DNA of 64,000 nt from Paenibacillus lemnae (GTDB lineage Bacteria > Bacillota > Bacilli > Paenibacillales > Paenibacillaceae), in the NCBI RefSeq assembly GCF_012933385.1, contig NZ_JABBPN010000006.1, positions 62,001 to 126,000 of the forward strand. The letters are read 5' to 3'. The stretch's first letter is position 1; every line of letters starts with the position of its first letter. A model generated the notes under the pieces. That model saw only the letters and a program-made list of their open reading frames with translations, was not told where the DNA came from and searched no databases. Shown piece by piece: positions 43,272-51,296 of the stretch. The translations under genes and the position numbers were made by a program.

Positions 43272-44357
43272 ATGATGAAATTAGAAACCTATGGTTATAC
43301 AGAAACAGAACCACCTCCTTCCGGACTACTGCCCGGCAGAGTGACAGAGCTTCGGCGTGAACGCTTCACAGTCATGACCGAGTGCGGCGAAGTAACAGCG
43401 GTACTCAAAGGAGCATTTTATCACAATGCTGAGATGCGTGCAGACTTTCCATGTGTCGGTGATTTTGTCTTGCTGCGTTTTAATGAGAGCGGGGATTCAC
43501 TCATCGTTACGCTGCTCCCCCGCCGCTCCAAATTCTCACGATCCGATTACTCTGGGCATGGTGCAGGTTATGTTAAAACCGTGCTGGAACAGGTCGTTGC
43601 AGCCAATTTTGATTATGTATTTATCCTTTCTTCTCTCAACAACGATTTCAACTTTTCCCGCATCATGCGGTACCTTACACAAGCCAGGCAGAGCGGTGGT
43701 CAGCCGGTCGTCATTTTGACCAAGGCGGATATCGCGCCAAATTATAGCCTTTCGCTCGCAGAAATCACACAAAGCATTCCTGATGTGCCAGTTCACGCGA
43801 TTTCCAGTCACACAGGCCTGGGGAAGAACGAATTGGATCCATACTTGAAGCCTGGTAAAACAATCGTATTTCTAGGCATGTCCGGAGTCGGTAAATCATC
43901 TCTGCTCAATGTGTTAATGGAACAGGAAGTAATGAAGGTCCAGGAGATCCGGAAGGTCGACAGCCGGGGTCGTCATACGACAACGCACCGTCAGCTGTTC
44001 ATGCTCCTGTCTGGAGCAATGGTCATCGATACGCCAGGCATGCGAGAGCTTGGGCTTTTTGATGCCGATGAAGGAATCCGCGCAGGCTTTACCGATGTGG
44101 AGCAAAGGTTCTCACAATGCCGGTTTAATGATTGCCGTCATCAGTCCGAGCCAGACTGTGCCATTCTCACTGCGATTGAGGACGGTTCACTGAAGCGAGA
44201 ACGATGGAATCAGTATATTTCCCAGCAGCAGGAGAACAGCTTTGTCCAGGATAAATCGAGCTACTTGATTAATAAGAGATCCCGAAACAACACGACCGCT
44301 TTGTCGAACAGAGAAACGAAAAAAAAGGAGACTCGAAAAAATGAATATAAAACGTGA
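43272..44357 (+). CDS. rsgA: RsgA-type ribosome-associated GTPase, paralogue
   Basis: The 361-residue protein has an N-terminal OB fold (about 18-85), a circularly permuted GTPase with G4 (LTKAD, about 150) before G1 (GMSGVGKSS from Gly202) and G3 (DTPGMREL), and a zinc finger with Cys283, Cys288, His290 and Cys296 spaced 5-2-6 as in E. coli YjeQ. RsgA checks 30S subunit maturation. The lysine- and asparagine-rich tail after residue 325 is extra. It sits behind an attenuator-like leader and overlaps an APH-like gene by 17 bases, so I take it for an accessory copy, not the house-keeping one. Confidence 0.85.
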   Translation: MMKLETYGYTETEPPPSGLLPGRVTELRRERFTVMTECGEVTAVLKGAFYHNAEMRADFPCVGDFVLLRFNESGDSLIVTLLPRRSKFSRSDYSGHGAGYVKTVLEQVVAANFDYVFILSSLNNDFNFSRIMRYLTQARQSGGQPVVILTKADIAPNYSLSLAEITQSIPDVPVHAISSHTGLGKNELDPYLKPGKTIVFLGMSGVGKSSLLNVLMEQEVMKVQEIRKVDSRGRHTTTHRQLFMLLSGAMVIDTPGMRELGLFDADEGIRAGFTDVEQRFSQCRFNDCRHQSEPDCAILTAIEDGSLKRERWNQYISQQQENSFVQDKSSYLINKRSRNNTTALSNRETKKKETRKNEYKT

Positions 44358-45352
44358 AGCGTTATTCTCTGCATTAAGCCAACAATTCAAAACGAATATT
44401 ATCTCCGCCGATTACCAAACGAAGACCTTACAAGGCGGAACGGTGGGAAACGTGTTTCTGGTAACGGGGGCCGCCGAAACGGCAGATGGAAAAATCCTAC
44501 CGTATCGTAGTGAAAACTCAAAAGAAATGGGAGCGATACGCAGATCCGGAATCATGGCGTCGGGAATATGATCTGTACGCCTCTGACTTGGGAACGACGT
44601 TCTCGGATGCCTTCCGCTGGCCGATATGTTACCACTCCGAGATGAATGAGGAAGAAGATAAATACGAGCTGTGGCTGGAATATATCGATGGTGTTAATAG
44701 TTCGGACTTGTCCAGCGATATGATTGAACAAGCCGCGCTGGAGTTAGGACGCTATCAAGGCAAGCTGTATGTGGAGAAACCTGCTGTGCTGCAGCGCCTA
44801 ACCAATCTGAGTCATTCGGTTTTCATGAAGAATACATATCTTCATTACCGGTCATGGCCGCTCGTTTACGATTATATCCGCTCTGAGGAATGCGCATTCC
44901 CGCAGCACATCAGGCAGATGCTAATTGATATTGATGAGCACTCGGACGAGATCTTTGCCCGCATCGAAAAGCTGCCTCTAGTGTTATGACACCGCGATTT
45001 CTTGGTGACCAATCTCATTTATGCCGATGGGAAGATTGTGCTCATCGATTGGGATACATGCGGATGGGGCTGGCTGGGTGAGGATCTCGCAAGCCTGATT
45101 GCGGATGAAGCGGATATTGATCACATGGTCGAATACTATGAGCAATGTGTCCCGGCGTATTATAAAGGCTTTTCAGAGTATGCGGATGTCTCCCCTGTCG
45201 CGGATCATTGTGTCCATGAGCTGATTCTTCTCATATTCGGGTACAGACTTGTGGAGGGATATCTTCACTCAGATGACAATGACGAGAAGGCGAAGCATTT
45301 CCAAACGCTGCAACAAATCTATGAAATGAAAAAAAGTACTGCGAAGATGTGA
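44341..45352 (+). pseudogene. Aminoglycoside phosphotransferase-like (APH) gene, frameshifted and with an internal TGA
   Basis: The start ATG 44341 has AAAGGAG upstream and encodes MNIKREALFSALSQQF to VTGAAETADGK. At the A5 run 44490-44494 the frame shifts by one; with four A residues it would continue SYRIVVKTQKKWERY. In the second frame homology runs to LPLVL, then TGA at 44987-44989, then HRDFLVTNLIYADGKIVLID. The last block is the Brenner motif HxDxxxxN and the IDWD metal site of APH kinases. The intact product would be about 336 residues. TGA replaces the position that is often Cys or another small residue before HRD. Two lesions argue for a decayed gene, but a sequencing error in the A run is possible. 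Confidence 0.8.
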
Positions 45353-45363
45353 CTTTAAAATGA

Positions 45364-45402
45364 CTCCGAAAACCTTTTACAATGAAAGGTTTTCAGAGTT
45401 TC
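45364..45402 (+). terminator. Terminator of the rsgA-aph operon
   Basis: Stem GAAAACCTTT / AAAGGTTTTC extended by CTC/GAG, followed by TTT. Confidence 0.75.
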
Positions 45403-45599
45403 CTCCGTATGCTGTGGTTACTTATTTCAAGTGGCACCTCTAATAGTTTACATAATGTTAGTTATGTTTCAGGTCTATTTTTACTTTAATTTGTTTAAGA
45501 TACGTTGTTATGATGCAATGAAGATGTCGTAACAAAATACATTTTTATAATTTCATTATTGTGAATTTTTCATATGATGAAATAATTTAATGTGTTACT

Positions 45600-45629
45600 A
45601 AAAAAACGACGCCAATCCAGGCCGCCGTT
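45600..45629 (-). terminator. Terminator of modAB
   Basis: On the minus strand AACGGCGGCC pairs with GGCGTCGTT (one G-U, one bulge) and T7 follows. Confidence 0.65.
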
Positions 45630-45660
45630 ATTCTAAATTGTATGAAACCCTCATTTAGGC

Positions 45661-46338
45661 CTACTCCGCTCTGCGATATCCCGTTAGAAACAACAATAGA
45701 AATGAAATCGAGATCATCGAATACGTCCAAATCCAGGCCATCGTCATATTTCCGGAATCGACAGCGACATATATAGCTGTAGGTACTGTTTGGGTCTTTC
45801 CAGGGATATTCCCAGCGATCACCAAAGTAGCGCCAAACTCACCTAGGCTCCTTGCAAAACCAAGAATCCAAGCTGATATAAATGAAGGAAAAATGAGTGG
45901 TAGTGTAATATGCCGAAATACCTGCCATTCATTAGCCCCAATCGACCGGCCGGCATCCTCCAAATTTCGATCCACTGACATGAATCCGACCTTCAAGGTT
46001 TGATAGACCAAGGGGAAGGCAACCACTACTGAAGCCACAACGGCCGCCCACCATGAAAAAATAATCGGTGCAGAGAACAAAGCCTCGATCCACTGGCCAA
46101 GCCAGCTCTTCCGTCCCATCAACTTGAGAAGTAGAAAGCCGACCACTGTCGGTGGCAGCACTAAGGGAAGAAGAAATAAGGTTTCCAGCACAAGCTTGCC
46201 TTTAAATTTCTTCCTGCGTGTCATACACCATGAAGCAATCAGTCCGATAACAATTACCAAGACACTTGACAGTAAAGCGACCTCCAGGGAAAGACGGACC
46301 GGTGCCCAATAAGCGTCCCATTGAATACCTGTCATCAT
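45661..46338 (-). CDS. modB: Molybdate ABC transporter permease
   Basis: The 225-residue protein has five or six helices and the ModB pattern: ETLFLLPLVLPPTVVGFLLL in part, the EAA-type loop EDAGRSIGANEWQVF that contacts the ATPase, and LGEFGATLVIAGNIPGKTQTV in part. It forms the membrane channel for molybdate. The ATG overlaps the modA stop by four bases. No modC ATPase gene follows, as in B. subtilis yvgLM; an ATPase from elsewhere must serve. Confidence 0.92.
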   Translation of the reverse strand: MMTGIQWDAYWAPVRLSLEVALLSSVLVIVIGLIASWCMTRRKKFKGKLVLETLFLLPLVLPPTVVGFLLLKLMGRKSWLGQWIEALFSAPIIFSWWAAVVASVVVAFPLVYQTLKVGFMSVDRNLEDAGRSIGANEWQVFRHITLPLIFPSFISAWILGFARSLGEFGATLVIAGNIPGKTQTVPTAIYVAVDSGNMTMAWIWTYSMISISFLLLFLTGYRRAE

Positions 46339-47165
46339 TGTTCAGGCTCGGAAAAGCCGTATTTTTTAAAAATATTCACGGCTTGCTCTGATTGCAGAAA
46401 TCCCAATAACATCTCCGCTTCAATTTTATGTTTCGAAGCCTCCACCACTCCCACAGGATATTCGATAGATGAATAGGATTCTGGAGCTGGCTCAAATACG
46501 ATTTCAACTTGATCTGAAGTCAAAGCATCTGTCTTATACACAAACCCTACATCAGCATTTCCGGTTTCAACATACTGCAGTACCTGTCTTACATCTTTAG
46601 CCTGAACCAACTTGTCCTGTAATGGAGTCCAAAGCCCTTCCTCGGTTAGAACTTCCTTGGCATAACTGCCGGCAGGCACACTTTCAGGGATTCCGATCGT
46701 CACGTGTTTTACATCATCTTGATTTAAGTCTTGAAGCTTGGTGAGAGCACCCTTATCTGGCGCCCTAACTACTACTAGTGTGTTAGCTAGCAGTGTTTTC
46801 TGCTGATTTTCTTTAACGAGTCCCTGTTCGATAAGCAGGTTCATATATTGTGGGGATGCAGATAAAAACAGGTCTGCAGGCGCACCTTCCTGTATCTGTT
46901 TCTGCAGCGCACCCGAAGCACCGTAATTGAATTTAAGCGTCACTTCCGGATGTTCTTTACCGAAGATTGCCTCAACCTCATTTAAGGCATCTGTTAAACT
47001 TGCTGCAGCTGACACAATTAGAGTTACTTGATCCACCGATTCCTCTGATGCTGAATCTGTCCCGTCAGCTGCTGAGTCTCCCCCACTGCTGCATCCTGAT
47101 ATCATGAAAACCATGAATATAAACAAAACAAAATAGTGCCACCCTCTTTTCACCACTCCAATCAC
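46335..47165 (-). CDS. modA: Molybdate-binding lipoprotein
   Basis: I start at GTG 47165 (GGAG seven bases upstream), giving 276 residues; a TTG 15 bases earlier is possible. The lipobox FMISGC places it on the outer face of the membrane. ModA features are SAAASLTDALNEV, NYGASGALQKQIQEGAPADLF in part, and VPAGSYAKEVL. It captures molybdate, or possibly tungstate, for ModB. Confidence 0.9.
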   Translation of the reverse strand: MIGVVKRGWHYFVLFIFMVFMISGCSSGGDSAADGTDSASEESVDQVTLIVSAAASLTDALNEVEAIFGKEHPEVTLKFNYGASGALQKQIQEGAPADLFLSASPQYMNLLIEQGLVKENQQKTLLANTLVVVRAPDKGALTKLQDLNQDDVKHVTIGIPESVPAGSYAKEVLTEEGLWTPLQDKLVQAKDVRQVLQYVETGNADVGFVYKTDALTSDQVEIVFEPAPESYSSIEYPVGVVEASKHKIEAEMLLGFLQSEQAVNIFKKYGFSEPEQ

Positions 47166-47198
47166 CAAACCACTCCTCAAGCGTATGTATTTATATCT

Positions 47199-47228
47199 AG
47201 TTATAATTAGTTATGATTATATATAACT
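47199..47228. promoter_or_regulatory. Dyad between modA and its regulator
   Basis: AGTTATA (47199-47205) and TATAACT (47222-47228) are a perfect 7-bp inverted repeat with a 16-base centre. The right half, in TATATAACTTAATCG, resembles the E. coli ModE half-site TATATAACGAT. It is a candidate operator for the divergent regulator. Confidence 0.45.
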
Positions 47229-47323
47229 TAATCGTGTTTTGTAAATCTTAATTCAGTCAGTATAACGCAATATGGTATGATTACAGAAACTACTACTATT
47301 TCTTGATCGAGGCGATGATATCG

Positions 47324-48274
47324 ATGTCGAACGAGGTATCCTATACCACAGAAGAAATTGCAAAATTGCTCAAAGTGTCCAAGCTTACAGTGTACGATCT
47401 TCTCAAAAAAGGGGAACTGCCCTCTTATCGTGTAGGTAAACAGATGAGAGTCGATGCGGCTGATCTGGAAGCGTACAAGCAAAAAGCCAAAGGTCTCATG
47501 ACGAATAACAAGCTTCTGACCAAGGACCAGCTGCCTGCGCAACTCTCCTCTCCTCCAACAGCCGGTATTCGTCCTATCGTCATTACGGGACAGGATATCA
47601 GTTTGGATATTTTGGCTAAACATATGGAAAAACATATTACCGGAGTCCGCCCTCTACGCGCTCATGTCGGCAGTCTGGACAGTTTGATCTCCATGTACCG
47701 TGGTGAATCGGACATTGTCAGCACCCATCTGCTGGACGGGGACACTGGTGAATATAATCTTTCTTACATACGGAAAATTCTTGTGAGTTCTTCTTACCTG
47801 GTTGTTAACCTGCTATCTCGCCGAGCTGGATTATACGTGCAGCAAGGAAATCCACACCTCATTCAATCATGGGAAGATTTAAGGCGACCTAGTCTGAGAT
47901 TAATCAATCGGGAAAAAGGTTCTGGAGCCAGGGTGCTGCTGGATGAACAGCTGCGTCTGCATGGAATCAGCTCGAAAGACCTGAGCGGTTATGAGAATGA
48001 GGAAACCAATCATTTAGGCGTAGCAGGTAAAGTAGCTTCTGGTGAAGCTGATATCGGAGTTGGCATTGAAAAAGCAGCTTCAATTGTAACCAACGTAGAC
48101 TTTATTCCTTTGATTCAGGAGCGGTATGATCTGGTACTGCTGAAGAACAGCAATAATCTTGAATGGCAGGATTCCGTTTTGCAAATTTTAAGATCCAGTA
48201 GTTTTAAAAATGAACTGCAAGCCATCTCAGGATACGATTTATCTTTAACCGGGCAGATTATTTACGAGACATAA
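47324..48274 (+). CDS. Excisionase-type HTH plus substrate-binding domain regulator of molybdate genes (YvgK-like)
   Basis: The protein (316 residues from ATG 47324) begins with a MerR/excisionase HTH (YTTEEIAKLLKVSKLTVYDLL core, SYRVGKQMRVDAADLEAYK). After a linker the C-terminal 230 residues form a PBP-like domain (about 95-315) with INREKGSGARVLLDEQ and GEADIGVGIEKAA, characteristic of the ModE-associated or YvgK class. It probably senses molybdate or a cofactor precursor. B. subtilis yvgK sits beside yvgLM in the same way. Alternative starts at 47303 (TTG) and 47315 (ATG) exist. Confidence 0.8.
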   Translation: MSNEVSYTTEEIAKLLKVSKLTVYDLLKKGELPSYRVGKQMRVDAADLEAYKQKAKGLMTNNKLLTKDQLPAQLSSPPTAGIRPIVITGQDISLDILAKHMEKHITGVRPLRAHVGSLDSLISMYRGESDIVSTHLLDGDTGEYNLSYIRKILVSSSYLVVNLLSRRAGLYVQQGNPHLIQSWEDLRRPSLRLINREKGSGARVLLDEQLRLHGISSKDLSGYENEETNHLGVAGKVASGEADIGVGIEKAASIVTNVDFIPLIQERYDLVLLKNSNNLEWQDSVLQILRSSSFKNELQAISGYDLSLTGQIIYET

Positions 48275-48330
48275 TACAGGATCAATAAAATATTTAAGCT
48301 TATAGGATGAACTTATGAAGACCCCTCCTG

Positions 48331-48396
48331 GGTGGCTGCGGTGGCAAGTGATTTTACGACCGCTGCCATCTCTCCAGAATCACGGGTCACCTCCGC
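48331..48396 (+). repeat. Interspersed palindromic repeat, deleted copy D
   Basis: It begins GGTGGCTGCGGTGGCAAGTG and ends TCACCTCCGC like the 35541 copy, but the inner half is deleted so that CGCTGCCATC joins TCTCCAGAATCAC. Flanks carry remnants of the outer arms (GATGAACTT and AAGTTC). Confidence 0.8.
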
Positions 48397-48449
48397 TAAA
48401 GTTCACCTCCAGAAGAGCTTTTTGACTGACGAGTGTCTTAAAGGCCAAC

Positions 48450-48474
48450 TCTAACGGACTCCATGTCCGTTAGA
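48450..48474. repeat. Palindrome TCTAACGGAC / GTCCGTTAGA, copy 1
   Basis: A perfect 10-bp inverted repeat with a five-base loop TCCAT. It shares its arms with copy 2 at 48496-48528. Confidence 0.85.
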
Positions 48475-48495
48475 AACTGAAGACCCCTGTATTTT

Positions 48496-48528
48496 CGGCT
48501 CTAACGGACTGTATGTCCGTTAGAGCCG
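48496..48528. repeat. Palindrome CGGCTCTAACGGAC / GTCCGTTAGAGCCG, copy 2
   Basis: A perfect 14-bp inverted repeat with loop TGTAT. There is no T-run after it, so I do not call it a terminator. Confidence 0.85.
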
Positions 48529-48896
48529 TTACAGCATCTCGGTTTTTTGCTGTTTGTTTCGCTTTCTTCATATTGCTATTTCTAGATCTACTTTTCGGTT
48601 ATTTCAGGATCGGTAGTTCCTTTTTCTTGATTGTTGTTGATAGAGTGAGGAATAGTTCGATTATGTATTAAGAAGATCAAGGAAGAACGATTTTATTATA
48701 AACTATTGTGAATTTTTCACATGTTGTTTTTTTATAATATAATCCAACAAATATACTTATTCTTAATCAAATAATCAAATAAGTTTACATAACATATTTT
48801 TTGTAACTTATAGTGATTCATATTCAATTCACTAAATCAAACAAAGACCTGACCACAATATGGCCAGATCTTATCAACTTTTTATAAAAGAATCAC
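48529..48896. other. AT-rich gene-free stretch
   Basis: No gene, hairpin terminator or recognised site. Composition falls to very AT-rich between 48650 and 48840. Confidence 0.4.
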
Positions 48897-49790
48897 TTAA
48901 ATCTTCCCGATCCAATCCTGACCCGCGATCTCTTTCCACCGGGTCCGAATGGCCTCAAAAGCTTCGCTGTTCAGCGTCGATCCGTCTGCCAGCATGGCGG
49001 CGTTCTGTTTCCAGCGGTCAGGATTGGCTGTTCCCACGATCGCTGTCGCTACTCCAGGAATGCTAAGGGTAAACTTTAATGCCTGTTTAACCCCTTCCTG
49101 CACGTCGCTCAGAAAATCATACTGAAGTTCACCCAATCTGACCCAGTACGGATAGGCATAATTATCATCGCTCATTGTTTCGTGTTTCCAGGCTACATTC
49201 GCAACCGGACGCTTGGCGATAATCCCTATTTCACGTTTCACCGCTTCAGGAATGGTTAATTCAATAGCCTGCTGATCTGCGATACTCACCGAGGTTTCAA
49301 AGCTGTCAAACACTCCGGTATTTACAGCATACAAGGCATCGCTTGCATCACCGCTGTAGCCGATAAAACGCGTCTTCCCTGCTTTTTTCGCCCGCTGCAG
49401 CACATCAATCACACTGCCCTGACGCAGCACTTCTTCAGAGCAGCTGTGAAGATGAATCACATCCACATGATCGACCTGGAGCCGCTTTAAGCTGCGGTCA
49501 ATCGTTTGTTCCAGCACCAACGGATCCCAATCCGGACCGTCAATACCTGCTGCATGACCGCATTTCGTGAACAAATATACATCATCGCGTCGGCCTTTCA
49601 GCGATTTGCCGATCAGTTCCTCACTGTTGCCGTAGCACTCCGCGGTATCGATCATATTCAGTCCCGCATCCATCGCAGAATGCAGCAGACGATCTACCGT
49701 ACCTTGATCGGACTGGCCAATTTCCGCTCCACCAAATCCCAACACACTAACCTGCATACCGGTTTTGCCAAATGCTCTTGTTTCCATCAT
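48897..49790 (-). CDS. Aldo/keto reductase
   Basis: The 297-residue protein from ATG 49790 (GGAG seven bases upstream) is a TIM-barrel AKR: FGKTGMQVSVLGFGGAEIG, DTAECYGNSEELIG with the catalytic Asp and Tyr, LFTKCG with Lys, VIHLHS with His, and SIPGVATAIVGTANP near the NADPH site. It reduces aldehydes or ketones with NADPH; the substrate is unknown. Confidence 0.87.
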   Translation of the reverse strand: MMETRAFGKTGMQVSVLGFGGAEIGQSDQGTVDRLLHSAMDAGLNMIDTAECYGNSEELIGKSLKGRRDDVYLFTKCGHAAGIDGPDWDPLVLEQTIDRSLKRLQVDHVDVIHLHSCSEEVLRQGSVIDVLQRAKKAGKTRFIGYSGDASDALYAVNTGVFDSFETSVSIADQQAIELTIPEAVKREIGIIAKRPVANVAWKHETMSDDNYAYPYWVRLGELQYDFLSDVQEGVKQALKFTLSIPGVATAIVGTANPDRWKQNAAMLADGSTLNSEAFEAIRTRWKEIAGQDWIGKI

Positions 49791-49857
49791 TCTCACTCTC
49801 CTTCGTAATAAGCGCTTCTATACATTACCCTGCTCTATCATAATGAAAGCGCTAAAT

Positions 49858-50631
49858 TTAAAAACCGTAGATGCTCATTCCGCCGTCCACAAGCAGGGTC
49901 TGCCCTGTCACATAGCTGGCAGCCTCGGATGCCAGGAAGACAACAGGCCCTACAATCTCCTTAAGATCCCCGACCCGTTTCATTGGTGTGCGATCCAAAA
50001 TATCCTGAAGATATTCTTCATTATTCAATAGGGTTTCGGTCAGCGGGGTTCTGAAATACCACGGACCCACACTATTCACACGAATCCCTAATTCTGCCCA
50101 TTCCAACGCCAGCACACGGGTCATATGGCTTAATGCAGCTTTAGAAGCCCCATACACAACACCTGTACGCAGTGCCGTATGCCCGGCAACAGAGGATACA
50201 TTGATGATACTGCCTCCGCCCTGCTCTTTCATGACTGCCGCCGCCGCTTGAGATGCGACAAAAGCAGACTTTAAATTCGTCTGCATAATCTGCTCCCACT
50301 CTGTATCCGTCACATCCAGCGCTTTGGAACGGATATTCATCCCCGCATTGTTGACAAGAAGATTCAGTCCCCCTGCCCTCTCGTTAAATTCATGAATGAC
50401 ACCCGTTAGCTCTTCGGATTGGTTCAAATCCGCCTGTAGAACAAATGCTTTACCTTTTTGAAGCTTATGTATAAGTCCAGCGGTTTCCTCCAGGTCCTGC
50501 TTCGTTCTCGAGATCAGTCCCACATCACAGCCCGCTTCAGCCAAACCAATCGCGATTGCGCGGCCAATCCCCCGCCCTGCCCCGGTTACGAGCGCTTTCT
50601 GCCCTTCCAGTTTAAATTCCGGTAAATACAT
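49858..50631 (-). CDS. Short-chain dehydrogenase/reductase
   Basis: ATG 50631 lies eight bases after AAGGAG and gives 257 residues. The enzyme has TGAGRGIGRAI, ISRTKQ (basic, favours NADP), NNAGMNIRS, the catalytic INVSSVAGH and YGASK, and ends SYVTGQTLLVDGGMS. Among SDRs it resembles gluconate 5-dehydrogenase and 3-oxoacyl-ACP reductases. It lies 60 bases from the aldo/keto reductase and could share a transcript. Confidence 0.85.
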   Translation of the reverse strand: MYLPEFKLEGQKALVTGAGRGIGRAIAIGLAEAGCDVGLISRTKQDLEETAGLIHKLQKGKAFVLQADLNQSEELTGVIHEFNERAGGLNLLVNNAGMNIRSKALDVTDTEWEQIMQTNLKSAFVASQAAAAVMKEQGGGSIINVSSVAGHTALRTGVVYGASKAALSHMTRVLALEWAELGIRVNSVGPWYFRTPLTETLLNNEEYLQDILDRTPMKRVGDLKEIVGPVVFLASEAASYVTGQTLLVDGGMSIYGF

Positions 50632-50674
50632 GCAGCACACTCCTTAAGATGTATTTTCAATCATATGTTCTATT

Positions 50675-51181
50675 CTAGCGGCTCTGAAAATACTGCGACG
50701 GATTACCGCTGCTGGGGTCGGTTCTTTCAAGATAATCCCCATCTGTATAGGCATGAATAATTTTACGCCAAAAGGACTGGGCAGGCTGGTTGGTGCTGAC
50801 TTGCGTCACTTTCCAGCTTCCCTGCAGCCGGTCGAACACCTCGTACGCAGCCCATGTCCCGAGACCACTTCTTCGATATTTTTTCATCACGAAAAACTCG
50901 GTTAAATAATAGTCTGCCTCCTTGGAGTTCGGCATACGCTCAACCAGAGCAAAGCCGGCTGGCAAGTTCTCACAGATAATGAGAAACGGGAACCTTTCCT
51001 CCCGGTGTATCCAATATTCATCCAGGTCCGGATAAGGGTCGAACTCGCCATTCATATTGACATCAAAGTCAAGGAATTGGGTGAAGTCATAAAAATAAAA
51101 CTGCATGAGATTATGAATAATATGCTTTTGCCTGGCAGGAACCAGGCTCAGCCTGCATTGTGTTTGGGGTATCGTCGCCAT
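50675..51181 (-). CDS. GNAT-family N-acetyltransferase
   Basis: I start at ATG 51181 (GGAGAAAG upstream), giving 168 residues. The GNAT core is LTEFFVMKKYRRSGLGTWAAYEVF, whose RRSGLG is the acetyl-CoA loop (Q/RxxGxG/A), and the earlier FLIICENLPAGFALVE strand pair. The acceptor is not predictable. It is divergent from xerS, 115 bases between starts. Confidence 0.8.
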   Translation of the reverse strand: MATIPQTQCRLSLVPARQKHIIHNLMQFYFYDFTQFLDFDVNMNGEFDPYPDLDEYWIHREERFPFLIICENLPAGFALVERMPNSKEADYYLTEFFVMKKYRRSGLGTWAAYEVFDRLQGSWKVTQVSTNQPAQSFWRKIIHAYTDGDYLERTDPSSGNPSQYFQSR

Positions 51182-51296
51182 AACTTTCTCCTTTCCCAAT
51201 ATGGATGATGCCAACCCTTCGCAGGACAGCATAAAGTCTGATATGATAAACAAGAAGAAACACCTGTTCTACCCATGGAAAGGAGCTCACATCCAC

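Noticed and set aside
43023-43314. Minus-strand open frames of 80-87 codons in the rsgA leader
   Set aside because: They run through the complement of the terminators, lack ribosome sites and have no recognisable domain.
44987-44989. TGA read as selenocysteine in the APH-like gene
   Set aside because: A frameshift exists upstream and no SECIS-like hairpin is evident right after the TGA; decay is simpler.
48331-48528. CRISPR array suggested by repeats and palindromes
   Set aside because: There is no series of equal repeats with unique spacers and no cas gene in the window.
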